A stretch of 41,586 nucleotides of DNA from Comamonadaceae bacterium (GTDB taxonomy: Bacteria; Pseudomonadota; Gammaproteobacteria; Burkholderiales; Burkholderiaceae_C). The position numbers were made by a program, and so were the translations under genes. Below are positions 1 through 6,731 of the stretch, one piece after another. The stretch spans positions 1 to 41,586 of the forward strand of contig JAIXOM010000039.1 of assembly GCA_027486755.1 (NCBI GenBank), written 5' to 3'. The notes beneath the pieces were generated by a model. The model did no database searches. It saw only the letters and a program-made list of their open reading frames with translations, and had not been told where the DNA came from. The first letter of the stretch is position 1. Each line of letters begins with the position of its first letter.

Positions 1-239
1 CCAGCCCCGAAACTCAGGGGATTAAGACTAGTCATGATGGTTTCCTTTTTGATAATGGGAGGGACAAAACACCAGCCCCGAAACTCAGGGGATTAAGACG
101 TGGTTTTTTGCCACTCAACGTGCTTAAGAATCTGACAAAACACCAGCCCCGAAACTCAGGGGATTAAGACTGGGCGCATAGCCGTGGCCGTTCGGGCCCT
201 CGGACAAAACACCAGCCCCGAAACTCAGGGGGTTAAGGC
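1..239 (+). CRISPR. CRISPR array, trailer end (4 repeats, 3 spacers visible)
   Basis: Four copies of a 37-nt repeat lie at 1-28 (cut by the window edge), 63-99, 134-170 and 203-239. They are separated by unrelated spacers of 34, 34 and 32 nt (29-62, 100-133, 171-202). Each full repeat begins GACAAAACACC and ends GGGGATTAAGAC, and can form a short stem (CCCC/GGGG) with an 8-nt loop followed by the 8-nt 3' tag ATTAAGAC. The last copy is degenerate (GGTTAAGGC at its end). This marks the trailer side and implies that the leader and cas genes lie to the left, outside the window. No cas gene is visible, so the type cannot be assigned. The repeat geometry fits class 1 (I/III) systems and also resembles type VI-A repeats. 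Confidence 0.93.
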
Positions 240-332
240 AAGTCGCCGCGTTGATGTTCAAGCCGCCCAAACCTGCTACCCGGGCAGCCCTATCGATCGG
301 CGACAAGAGACTGGTCAGGCCCGACCAAATCA
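240..332. other. Array trailer / intergenic spacer
   Basis: This stretch between the degenerate last repeat and the VapBC operator shows no further repeat and no credible gene. The reading frame that crosses the array on the minus strand is a translation of the CRISPR repeats and is not a gene. Confidence 0.6.
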
Positions 333-345
333 CACATAATATGTG
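333..345. promoter_or_regulatory. Palindrome upstream of vapB, probable autorepressor operator
   Basis: The site is CACATA-A-TATGTG, a perfect inverted repeat with a one-base centre, ending 18 bases before the vapB ATG. VapB-type ribbon-helix-helix antitoxins normally bind such palindromes in their own promoter together with the toxin. The assignment rests on position and symmetry. Confidence 0.5.
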
Positions 346-363
346 CGATCAGGAGGCCAGCTC

Positions 364-591
364 ATGAACATCACCCTGTCCGTTGACGAACGCATCGCAG
401 AGGCCGCACGCGAGGCCGCACGCAAGATGGGAAAAAGTCTGAACCAGGCGGTGCGCGACTACCTGGAGCAACTGGCCGGTCAGGAGCGGCTGGACGCCGA
501 ATGGCAGGCCTGGGAACAACGCTGCCTGAGCAGCCCTGGCCGACTGCAAGGCTGGCGCTTCGACCGGGAAGCGGTCCATGATCGCCGCTGA
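364..591 (+). CDS. vapB: VapB-type antitoxin (ribbon-helix-helix)
   Basis: This 75-residue protein begins MNITLSVDERI and continues with an arginine/alanine-rich helix and the segment GKSLNQAVRDYLEQLAG, the pattern of ribbon-helix-helix antitoxins that neutralise PIN-domain toxins. The ATG at 364 is chosen over an in-frame GTG at 343 because AGGAGG sits at 351-356 with normal spacing and because the family starts at MNITLSVDE. The 3' end overlaps the toxin start by 14 bases, the usual translational coupling in vapBC operons. The C-terminal 25 residues, rich in Trp and Arg, would be the toxin-binding tail. A palindrome at 333-345 suggests autoregulation. Confidence 0.88.
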   Translation: MNITLSVDERIAEAAREAARKMGKSLNQAVRDYLEQLAGQERLDAEWQAWEQRCLSSPGRLQGWRFDREAVHDRR

Positions 592-1045
592 GCCGCCGCC
601 ACCTGCGGGCCTGTGGAGCCGGCTGCCGCAAACACGCTGCTTTATCGACACCAACATTCTGATCTACGCCGACAGCGGAGATGAAGCGCGCAAGCAGCGC
701 ATCGCCATTGACCTCTTGCGCCATCTGCGCATGCAGCGCCTGGGCGTGCTATCGACCCAGGTTTTGAATGAGTACATCCAGGTCGGCCTGCGCAAGCTGG
801 GCCTGCCGCACAGCCACCTGAGGCAGCAGTTGCGGCTTTACCGCCAGTTCGACCTGAGCGTGGTCACACCCGAGGCGATGGAATTGGCCTTGGAGCTGCA
901 CCAGCGCCACGCGCTGAGTTATTGGGACGCGCTTATCCTGGCCAGCGCCCACATTGCAGGGTGCACCGTGTTGCTGACAGAGGATATGGGGCATGGCGAG
1001 CTGCTCGCTGGCGTTCGACTGCTCAACCCCTTTGCAGAGGCTTGA
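578..1045 (+). CDS. vapC: VapC-type PIN-domain ribonuclease toxin
   Basis: A 155-residue PIN-domain protein, predicted Mg2+-dependent RNase that would cleave tRNA or rRNA when free of VapB. The acidic active-site residues are visible: Asp24 in FIDTN, Glu65 in VLNEY, Asp117 in SYWDALI and Asp136 in LLTEDMGHG. These are the four conserved PIN positions, so the toxin looks intact. About 20 residues precede the first catalytic Asp, a little longer than usual, but the ATG at 578 overlaps vapB and no better start is seen. The gene is followed 35 bases later by trmB on the same strand, so read-through into trmB is possible. Confidence 0.9.
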   Translation: MIAAEPPPPAGLWSRLPQTRCFIDTNILIYADSGDEARKQRIAIDLLRHLRMQRLGVLSTQVLNEYIQVGLRKLGLPHSHLRQQLRLYRQFDLSVVTPEAMELALELHQRHALSYWDALILASAHIAGCTVLLTEDMGHGELLAGVRLLNPFAEA

Positions 1046-1080
1046 GCGCCGATAATGCCGGGTTTGCCCCTGCGCCAGCC

Positions 1081-1794
1081 ATGAGCTCCACCGATTCCTC
1101 CCCGCCCCTTGCAGCACTGAAGCAGCGCCCCATCAAGACCTTTGTGCTGCGCGCCGGCCGCATGGGCCCAGGACAGGCGCGGGCCATGCAAGAGCTCGGC
1201 CCACGTTTTATCCTGCCTTACCGCCCCGAGCGGCTCGATGCACCTGAGGCCTTTGGGCGGGCGGCGCCCTTGATTCTGGAAATCGGCTTTGGCATGGGCG
1301 ATGCCACCGCAGCCATCGCGTTGGCGCGAGCGCAAGACAACTTCCTGTGCTGCGAGGTGCACGCCCCCGGCGTGGGCGCGCTGCTCAAGCGCTGCGGCGA
1401 GCAGGGCATTGCCAACATCCGCATCCTGCAGCACGACGCGGTGCAGGTGCTGGACCACATGCTGGGCGAGGACAGCCTGGACGGGGTGCACATTTTTTTC
1501 CCGGACCCCTGGCACAAAGCCAGGCACCACAAGCGCCGGCTGATCCAGGGGCCCTTCGTGCAGCGCCTGGCCCGGCACATCAAGCCAGGCGGCTACCTGC
1601 ACCTGGCGACCGACTGGCAGCCCTATGCCGAGCAAATGCTGGAAGTGATCAGCGCCGAGCCCCTGCTGCAGAACACGGCTGAGGGCTACGCCCCCAAGCC
1701 CGACTACCGACCGCTGACCAAGTTCGAAAACCGCGGCCTCCAATTGGGTCACGGCGTGTGGGACCTGGTGTTCCTGCGCAAACAAGGCCGTTGA
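1081..1794 (+). CDS. trmB: tRNA (guanine-N7-)-methyltransferase TrmB
   Basis: A 237-residue SAM-dependent methyltransferase that makes m7G46 in tRNA. The SAM-binding glycine motif EIGFGMG lies near residue 67, and the TrmB signature [16 protein letters not shown] near residues 139-154. The family's C-terminal TKFE segment (LTKFENRG) is also present. Length is normal for bacterial TrmB. The frame is open for another 159 bases upstream, but that stretch overlaps vapC, so the ATG at 1081 is preferred. The first ~20 residues (Ser/Pro-rich) are a variable lead-in typical of betaproteobacterial TrmB. Confidence 0.95.
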   Translation: MSSTDSSPPLAALKQRPIKTFVLRAGRMGPGQARAMQELGPRFILPYRPERLDAPEAFGRAAPLILEIGFGMGDATAAIALARAQDNFLCCEVHAPGVGALLKRCGEQGIANIRILQHDAVQVLDHMLGEDSLDGVHIFFPDPWHKARHHKRRLIQGPFVQRLARHIKPGGYLHLATDWQPYAEQMLEVISAEPLLQNTAEGYAPKPDYRPLTKFENRGLQLGHGVWDLVFLRKQGR

Positions 1795-1802
1795 CGGGAC
1801 GG

Positions 1803-2966
1803 TCAGGCCGCTTGCGGCAGCATGTCGCGCCAGGGCCGCACGGCCACGCCGCTGCGCGTCATTGGAGTGTCGCCGCCGTAAACCAAGGTCGGCTCCAGGG
1901 CACTGTCGCCCGCATAGCGGGCCCACTTGTTCAGGCCGTCCAGAAATCCCGTGTGGAAGGTCTGGCCCGATTTGATTTCGATCGGCTGCAGGCGAGCGCC
2001 GCGCTCGATCAGCAGATCAATCTCCTCCCCTGTGTTGTTGCGCCAAAAGTAAAGGCGAGGCGGCAAGCCCTGGTTGAAGGCCCGCTTCAGATGCTCGTTG
2101 ATCACGAAGTTTTCAAACAAGGCACCGCGGGCGGAATGGATGGAAAGATGCTTCGCATCGGCAATGCCCAGCAGGTAAGCCGCCAACCCGGTGTCGTAGA
2201 AGTAGAGCTTGGGAGTCTTGACCAAACGCTTGCCAAAATTCTGGTGATGCGGTTGCAGCAGATGAACAATGTAGCCCGCCTGCAAGACCGACAGCCAGGC
2301 ACTGATGGTCTTGTGGGTGACGCCGCAGTCATTGGCCATGCTGTTCATGTTGAGCAACTGGCCGCAGCGGGCCGCGCACATGGCCAGAAAACGTTGAAAC
2401 GCACTGAGGTTTCTCAACTCTATGACTTGGCGCACATCGCGCTCCACATAGGTGGTGAGGTAGTTGGCGTACCACTGAGTCGGCACCAAGGGCCGGTCAA
2501 ACAAGGCGGGGTAGAGGCCGCGCCAAAGCAGGTCGTCCAGACCGGCCAAATGCAGTTGCGCGCCTTGCAACTCCTCTAGGGATAGGGGAAGCAATTGCAC
2601 CAGGCCCACACGGCCAGCCAGGCTTTGGGAGATGTTGGACAGCAGTCCGAATTGCTGGGAACCCGTGAGCACGAATTCCCCCATTAGCTGCCGCTCATCG
2701 ACGCGGGTTTGCAAGTAGGAGAACAGGGCCGGGCAGCGCTGCACTTCGTCGATGACGGCGCCCTGCGGATAGCGCGCCAGAAAACCACGCGGGTCTTCCT
2801 CGGCGTAAGCGCGGATGTCCAGGTCTTCCAGGGACACATAGGCTTTGTCCGGGAAGGCGCTGCGCGCGAGCGTGGTCTTGCCCGACTGCCTGGGCCCCGT
2901 CATCGCCACAATCGGAAAGCCCCGCGCCAGCACTTGCAAGGCGGCATGGGCTGAACGAGGAATCAT
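1803..2966 (-). CDS. AAA+ ATPase with DUF4143 domain
   Basis: A 387-residue P-loop ATPase. Walker A is GPRQSGKTTLA (about residues 24-34), Walker B is AVIDEVQR (about 70-77), and TGSQQF near residue 100 fits a sensor motif. The C-terminal half matches the DUF4143 type and includes EEIDLLIERGARLQPIEIKSG around residues 312-335. The acidic residue followed by E-x-K resembles the PD-(D/E)xK nuclease core seen at the end of many members of this family. The cellular function of this widespread, often horizontally acquired family is not firmly known. The gene converges on trmB with only 8 bases between the stops and is divergent from the pseudouridine synthase. Confidence 0.85.
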   Translation of the reverse strand: MIPRSAHAALQVLARGFPIVAMTGPRQSGKTTLARSAFPDKAYVSLEDLDIRAYAEEDPRGFLARYPQGAVIDEVQRCPALFSYLQTRVDERQLMGEFVLTGSQQFGLLSNISQSLAGRVGLVQLLPLSLEELQGAQLHLAGLDDLLWRGLYPALFDRPLVPTQWYANYLTTYVERDVRQVIELRNLSAFQRFLAMCAARCGQLLNMNSMANDCGVTHKTISAWLSVLQAGYIVHLLQPHHQNFGKRLVKTPKLYFYDTGLAAYLLGIADAKHLSIHSARGALFENFVINEHLKRAFNQGLPPRLYFWRNNTGEEIDLLIERGARLQPIEIKSGQTFHTGFLDGLNKWARYAGDSALEPTLVYGGDTPMTRSGVAVRPWRDMLPQAA

Positions 2967-2967
2967 T

Positions 2968-3002
2968 TTTACAATTTGGTAGTTGTATTCTCACATTGTA
3001 AA
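2968..3002. promoter_or_regulatory. Inverted repeat at the ATPase start, possible operator
   Basis: TTTACAAT (2968-2975) and ATTGTAAA (2995-3002) are perfect inverted copies 19 bases apart. An inner ACAA/TTGT pair (2971-2974, 2983-2986) adds to the symmetry. The site begins directly upstream of the ATPase start codon on the minus strand and is AT-rich in a GC-rich setting. A regulatory role is inferred from symmetry and position only. Confidence 0.4.
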
Positions 3003-3067
3003 CAGACAATTGTCCTTGTCCAGCGACTCGGCTAAAGCGCATCGCTCCCCGACATCTACAAACAAAC

Positions 3068-4000
3068 ATGGCCCATCAGCCGAAAAACCCAGCCATTGCT
3101 ATGCGCGGTGGCGTCTCGCCCAGCTGCCTGGCCCTGCCGCGCATGAGGGTGAGCCCCTGGGCCAGCTTGCTCGACCATCTGGCTGAGCGCTTGCCGGCGG
3201 TCAGCCGCGAGGAGTGGGCGCAGCGCATGGCCGATGGCCGCGTGCTGGGCGAGGACGGCCAGCCGCTGGGTCCGGACGCGCCCTATGCCCACGGCGCGCG
3301 CGTGTACTACTGGCGCGAGCTGCCCCAGGAAGAGCGCATTCCTTTCGAGGCCGGCATCGTGTTCGAGGACGAGCTGCTGGTGGTGGCCGACAAGCCGCAT
3401 TTCCTGCCGGTGACGCCCGGCGGGCGCTTTGTGCGCGAGACCCTGCTGGTGCGCCTGAAGGACCAGCTGGGCTGCGCCGACTTGAGCCCCCTGCACCGCA
3501 TCGACCGCGAAACCGCGGGCCTGGTGGTGCTGAGCAAACGCCCGCAGGACCGCGACGCTTACCAGCGGCTGTTTCGCGACAGGCGTGTGGCCAAGCGCTA
3601 CCAGGCCATTGCAGCGGCGCCCCAGGGTTTGACCTTTCCACTGGTGCGCAAAAGCCGCATCGTCGAAAACGAGGCTCAGTTCTTTCGCATGTGTGAGGCC
3701 GAAGGCGAGGCCAACAGCGAGACGCGCATTCGGGTAATGCAGCTTCTGGGCGAGCGTGCGCTGTATGAGCTGGAGCCGGTCTCGGGCAAGCGGCACCAAC
3801 TGCGGGTGCATATGCATGCGCTGGGCCTGGCCATTGAAGGCGACCAGTTCTACCCCGAGGTTCGGCGCGGGCCGGACGAGGCCGAGGACTTTCGCGAGCC
3901 GCTGCAGTTGCTCGCGCAATGGCTGGCGTTTGTAGATCCAGTGAGTGGGCAGGCGCGGGAGTTCACGAGCCATCTGCGGCTGGCTTGGCCTCTAACTTGA
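3068..4000 (+). CDS. RluA-family pseudouridine synthase
   Basis: A 310-residue pseudouridine synthase that would isomerise uridine in rRNA or tRNA. The RluA-family catalytic motif is seen as HRIDRETAGLVVLSK near residue 143, with the catalytic Asp in RID. The downstream KRYQAIA, GKRHQLRVHMHALG and GDQFYP segments are family hallmarks. The region before residue 100 holds a short S4-like lead (ERLPAVSREEWAQRMADGRV), as in RluA relatives. Target specificity cannot be read from sequence. A second in-frame ATG at 3101 (MRGGVSPSCLALP) is an equally plausible start, because no good ribosome-binding site precedes 3068. Confidence 0.9.
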   Translation: MAHQPKNPAIAMRGGVSPSCLALPRMRVSPWASLLDHLAERLPAVSREEWAQRMADGRVLGEDGQPLGPDAPYAHGARVYYWRELPQEERIPFEAGIVFEDELLVVADKPHFLPVTPGGRFVRETLLVRLKDQLGCADLSPLHRIDRETAGLVVLSKRPQDRDAYQRLFRDRRVAKRYQAIAAAPQGLTFPLVRKSRIVENEAQFFRMCEAEGEANSETRIRVMQLLGERALYELEPVSGKRHQLRVHMHALGLAIEGDQFYPEVRRGPDEAEDFREPLQLLAQWLAFVDPVSGQAREFTSHLRLAWPLT

Positions 4001-4049
4001 CACACGCGCAGTGGGAACAAGCCCCCTCGCCCAAGCCTACACTGCCGCC

Positions 4050-4955
4050 ATGAGCATCATGAGCCCCGAAAAAACTGCCGCCGCCCTGCCCTACCCGGCT
4101 CTGATCCGCGAGATTGAAGCCCTTGTGCACGATGACCGCGTGCAGGTGCCGCCGCGCTTGGTGCAGACACTGGCCGGCGGAGCGCTTTTCGCTGCCATGC
4201 CAGCGCACGACGCGAACATCGCGATCACCAAGCTGATCACCTATGTGGCCGACAACCCCGACCGAGGGCTGCCTGCCATCCAGGGCGACATCGTGGTGTT
4301 TGATGTACGCAGCGGCCAACGCATCGCGCTGCTCGACGGCCCCACAGTGACCGCCCGACGCACCGCCGCCGTCACTGTGCTGGCGGCGCAGCGCTTGGCC
4401 CCCCAGACCCAGGGGCCGCTTTTGATCGTCGGCGCCGGCGTGCAGGGGCGCTCGCACCTAGAGGCCTTCGCACAAGGCCTGGGCGTGCGCCAGGTGAAGA
4501 TCGCCTCACGCTCGCTCGCCAGCGCCCAGGCCTTGGCTGAGCATGCGCGAACCTTGGGCTTGGAGGCACAGGCGGTGCAGGACGCCAATGCGGCCTTGGC
4601 CGACTGTCCCTTGGTGGTCAGCTGCACGCCTGCGCAAGGCGTGGTGCTGCATGCCCTGCCCAGGTCCGATGCCTTCGTGGCGGCCGTGGGCGCATTCACG
4701 CCGCGCATGGTGGAGTGGGCGCCCGAGGTGTGTCGGCAACTGGCAGACACCGGCACGCTGGTCGTAGACACGCGCGATGCCGACCATGAGGCCGGCGACC
4801 TGCTCCAGGCCGGCATCGATGTGACTGCGCTGCCCACGCTGAGCGATCTGCTGCGCGCTCAGGCAGCGCGACCGGCCGGGCCCGTGTTCTTCAAAAGCTG
4901 TGGCTGGGCCGGCTGGGACCTGGCGGCGGCGCGCTGCGCCATACGCCGCCCCTAG
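4050..4955 (+). CDS. Ornithine cyclodeaminase / delta1-pyrroline-2-carboxylate reductase family protein
   Basis: A 301-residue NAD(P)-dependent enzyme of the ornithine cyclodeaminase/mu-crystallin family. The N-terminal substrate domain contains ITKLITYVADN and the DGPTVTARRTAAV segment. The Rossmann motif is IVGAGVQGRSH near residue 125, and the C-terminus carries FFKSCGWAGWDLAAAR, typical of the bacterial imine-reductase branch that reduces delta1-pyrroline- or delta1-piperideine-2-carboxylate in hydroxyproline/proline or D-lysine catabolism. No catabolic partner lies next to it, so the substrate stays open. The frame is open to 4011, but the ATG at 4050 fits the family start. Confidence 0.82.
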   Translation: MSIMSPEKTAAALPYPALIREIEALVHDDRVQVPPRLVQTLAGGALFAAMPAHDANIAITKLITYVADNPDRGLPAIQGDIVVFDVRSGQRIALLDGPTVTARRTAAVTVLAAQRLAPQTQGPLLIVGAGVQGRSHLEAFAQGLGVRQVKIASRSLASAQALAEHARTLGLEAQAVQDANAALADCPLVVSCTPAQGVVLHALPRSDAFVAAVGAFTPRMVEWAPEVCRQLADTGTLVVDTRDADHEAGDLLQAGIDVTALPTLSDLLRAQAARPAGPVFFKSCGWAGWDLAAARCAIRRP

Positions 4956-4998
4956 CCCGCCGAGCGGCGCCTCTTTCGGCCACTTCGCGGGCGGTCAT

Positions 4999-5103
4999 TC
5001 AGGCCAGCAGGGAGCTGGCGTCAAACTGCGCCCAGGCGGGGGCGGTAGCCAGCGAGGCGGCCAGGGCGTGAAAAAATATCGGCGCTTCATGAACGGAGCT
5101 TAC
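4999..5103 (-). pseudogene. Possible 3'-end remnant of an unidentified gene
   Basis: On the minus strand, about 35 codons ending in a TGA at 4999-5001 have strongly G/C-ending codons and read ...FFHALAASLATAPAWAQF and on to a normal-looking C-terminus. No start codon or upstream part exists, because the frame runs directly into the palindromic repeat at 5103-5143. This could be a gene end left behind after deletion or repeat insertion. I do not recognise the family, and chance cannot be excluded at this length. Confidence 0.25.
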
Positions 5104-5143
5104 TCCCTCGCCCCATTGGGGAGAGGGCTGGGGTGAGGGCATG
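5103..5143. repeat. Dispersed palindromic repeat, family 1 (copy R1)
   Basis: The sequence contains a CCCTC-GCCCC / GGGG-A-GAGGG hairpin followed by GCTGGGGTGAGGGCAT. The same hairpin-plus-tail occurs at 6191-6226, 31571-31608 and 31645-31685 in either orientation, so this is a dispersed intergenic element. It lies between the unidentified gene end and the TA pair. Confidence 0.75.
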
Positions 5144-5225
5144 CAGGAAGCCGAAACATCCTACTTTCGAAAGGTAAGGAATTGGGGTCAGGGTCATTGG
5201 GCGTATGCCAAACTCCATCACCGTT

Positions 5226-5501
5226 TCAAAGCGACATAAAATTCTCATGCGGCCCGACCGCCAGCAGCATGACTTCGGTGGGCGCATTTTTGTGGGGCCT
5301 GAGTTCGTAGGCCAGCAAGGTCTCTTGGTTGTTGAGTTTGAACTTATGGACAAACACGCCAGCCAGATCGCCCTTTTTTTCTTCGCCCATTTGAGGGTTT
5401 GACAGGACGGCTTTGACAGCCTCATCCAGCACTTTTTTATCGCGGGCGTGTAGCTTCTTCGCGACCCTGCTGAACGACGGCGCGGCGCTGACGGCCAGCA
5501 T
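5226..5501 (-). CDS. RelE/ParE-superfamily toxin
   Basis: A 91-residue basic protein. The layout is a helical N-terminus (SFSRVAKKLHARDKKVLDEAV), a central GDLAGVFVHKFKL strand region, and a C-terminal strand ending LLAVGPHENF, the typical end of RelE-like mRNA interferases. It is predicted to inhibit translation when free. Its ATG overlaps the stop of the antitoxin gene (TGATG at 5499-5503 on the minus strand), so the two genes are translationally coupled. Fine classification within RelE/ParE/HigB cannot be settled by eye. Confidence 0.82.
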   Translation of the reverse strand: MLAVSAAPSFSRVAKKLHARDKKVLDEAVKAVLSNPQMGEEKKGDLAGVFVHKFKLNNQETLLAYELRPHKNAPTEVMLLAVGPHENFMSL

Positions 5502-5719
5502 CAGCCGAACTCATAAGGGGCAGCCAGTCCCGCTTTGGCTTCTTCTCGCGCGAGCATGATGTCTTGAATCAGGCGCACAGGCATGTCGGGGTTGTCGGTC
5601 ACGGCTTTGCCGATGCGCGCCCAGTATTCAATTTGCTTGGGCACTGAACGGTGCTCTGCGGCGGCATAGGGTTTAGCGTCTTCGACCAATTCGTCAGACA
5701 GTTTCATTGCAACAGCCAT
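5501..5719 (-). CDS. ParD-like antitoxin of the RelE-type toxin
   Basis: A 72-residue protein beginning MAVAMKLSDELVEDAKPYA, then HRSVPKQIEYWARIGKAV, the ParD-like antitoxin pattern with an N-terminal DNA-binding helix region. The C-terminal half (ARLIQDIMLAREEAKAG-like) would wrap the toxin. The start at 5719 has AAGGGG upstream on the minus strand; an internal ATG at 5706 is a possible alternative. It precedes and overlaps the toxin gene. A perfect palindrome 20 bases upstream (5739-5753) is a likely autoregulatory site. Confidence 0.8.
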   Translation of the reverse strand: MAVAMKLSDELVEDAKPYAAAEHRSVPKQIEYWARIGKAVTDNPDMPVRLIQDIMLAREEAKAGLAAPYEFG

Positions 5720-5738
5720 GGTGCCCCTTCTTAATGAA

Positions 5739-5753
5739 GTTGTATTTTACAAC
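5739..5753. promoter_or_regulatory. Palindrome GTTGTA-TTT-TACAAC upstream of the TA pair
   Basis: Six-base perfect arms flank a three-base centre, 19 bases upstream of the antitoxin ATG on the minus strand. Position, AT-richness and symmetry fit the operator/promoter of an autoregulated TA operon. Confidence 0.5.
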
Positions 5754-5938
5754 CAATGGTTAATTTATGCGACTTTTTCATCCTGGTAAAGCGCTTGTTC
5801 ATCGGTCATTTCAGGTGACAGGCCTGCAGCGGCTTAACGGGCACCTCCACCCCTGCGCGCTGCACCTACCGATCGGCCTCCCACAGCGCCCGCGCCGCCA
5901 GCATTTGCAAACGCCAGGCTAGGCGGCATTCATACACG
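5754..5938. other. Intergenic stretch with no recognisable gene
   Basis: No complete gene, RNA or repeat is seen. On the minus strand an open stretch around 5867-5945 reads ECRLAWRLQMLAARALWEAD without a start codon; it may be a gene scrap next to the HigA remnant. Confidence 0.4.
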
Positions 5939-6148
5939 ATCACCGATGCCGCTGTGAAGCTGGGCGTCAACCGTGTCACGCTCTCGCGTGTCGTTTCGGG
6001 CGCATGGGGCATCTCGGCTGACATGGCCTACTGCCTTGCTCTGGCCTTCGGCACAAGCGCAGAAATGTGGGGTGGCATGCAGATGCAATACGACCTTTGC
6101 CAAGCGGGCAAACTCAAGCTGCCCAAGATCGAGCGGATGACCGCATGA
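5939..6148 (+). pseudogene. 5'-truncated HigA-type antitoxin
   Basis: From 5939 the + frame reads ITDAAVKLGVNRVTLSRV, then ISADMAYCLALAFGTSAEMW and a YDLCQAGKL segment. This is the helix-turn-helix and C-terminal part of a HigA (XRE-like) antitoxin. The family normally has about 25 more residues at the front (the NPPHPGE-type start), but here the upstream frame is open yet unrelated and has no ATG. A GTG at 5954 could start a 64-residue product missing part of the first helix. No HigB toxin gene is adjacent. It is best read as an orphan remnant, possibly still making a DNA-binding peptide. Confidence 0.7.
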
Positions 6149-6190
6149 CCCGCAAAGAATTTGAGCCCGAGAAAAAGGGGCGCCACGCGT

Positions 6191-6226
6191 GCCCTCACCC
6201 CCACCCTCTCCCAGAGGGAGAGGGGG
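6191..6226. repeat. Dispersed palindromic repeat, family 1 (copy R2)
   Basis: Same element as 5103-5143 in the opposite orientation: GCCCTCACCCCCACC followed by a CCCTCTCCC/GGGAGAGGG hairpin with a three-base loop. It abuts the displaced alaS 3' end. Confidence 0.75.
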
Positions 6227-6234
6227 AAAAGCGC

Positions 6235-6441
6235 TTACACCCGCTCGCTGACCCAGCCCTGCACCGAGGCCAGCGCAGCGCCCAGCTTGCCGGCGTCGGT
6301 GCCGCCGGCCATGGCCATGTCGGGCTTGCCGCCGCCCTTTCCGCCGACCTGCTGAGCCACAAAGTTGACCAACTCGCCGGCTTTGACTTTGCCCACGCTG
6401 TCGGCGGTCACACCCGCGGCGATCTGCACCTTGTCGCCGTC
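6235..6441 (-). pseudogene. Duplicated 3' end of alaS
   Basis: Bases 6239-6441 match 7068-7270, the last ~67 codons of alaS, without gaps. By eye there are seven substitutions in 203 bases, six of them synonymous; the seventh changes Ser to Gly. The stretch encodes [18 protein letters not shown] to the final WVSERV and ends in its own TAA at 6235, whereas intact alaS ends in TGA. It has no catalytic domains and no proper start. An 89-codon frame reads into it from unrelated upstream sequence but is unlikely to be expressed. See the finding on the flanked hicBA cassette. Confidence 0.93.
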
Positions 6442-6518
6442 GACCCCATAACTAGAAGCGTTGGTCGTCATCGCACGGTTCGCGCGACAATGCACCCTGT
6501 TCAACCAGGAGCCAAGCT

Positions 6519-6731
6519 ATGGAACTAACCGCAATACTCATCCACGCCGAGGAAGGTGGGTTCGTCGCGTTAAACCCAGAAACCGGAACCACAACACAGG
6601 GTGAAACGGTCGAAGAAGCAGTGGCCAATCTCAAGGAAGCGACTAGCCTGTATCTCTCCGAGTTCCCCATGCCTTCGAAGGGTCACCCCCTTGTGACCAT
6701 GTTCACTGTGCCAGAGCAGGCACATGCCTAA
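6519..6731 (+). CDS. hicB: HicB-type antitoxin
   Basis: A 70-residue protein with the partial RNase-H-like fold of HicB antitoxins: MELTAILIHAEEGGFVALNP, then TTQGETVEEAVANLKEATSLYL, a recognisable HicB core. It is short and lacks a long C-terminal DNA-binding domain. An AGGAG ribosome-binding site at 6507-6511 precedes the ATG. The 3' end overlaps hicA by 8 bases. The antitoxin-first order (hicBA) is a known variant of hicAB. The pair lies entirely between the two alaS 3' ends. Confidence 0.9.
   Translation: MELTAILIHAEEGGFVALNPETGTTTQGETVEEAVANLKEATSLYLSEFPMPSKGHPLVTMFTVPEQAHA

Noticed and set aside
124..333. Minus-strand reading frame of ~69 codons across the CRISPR array
   Set aside because: Its sequence is the repeat translated twice (LNPLSFGAGVLS) plus spacers; it has no ribosome-binding site.
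6235..6504. 89-codon frame containing the duplicated alaS end as a gene
   Set aside because: The front part is unrelated antisense sequence of the hicB promoter region with no ribosome-binding site; the alaS part lacks all functional domains.
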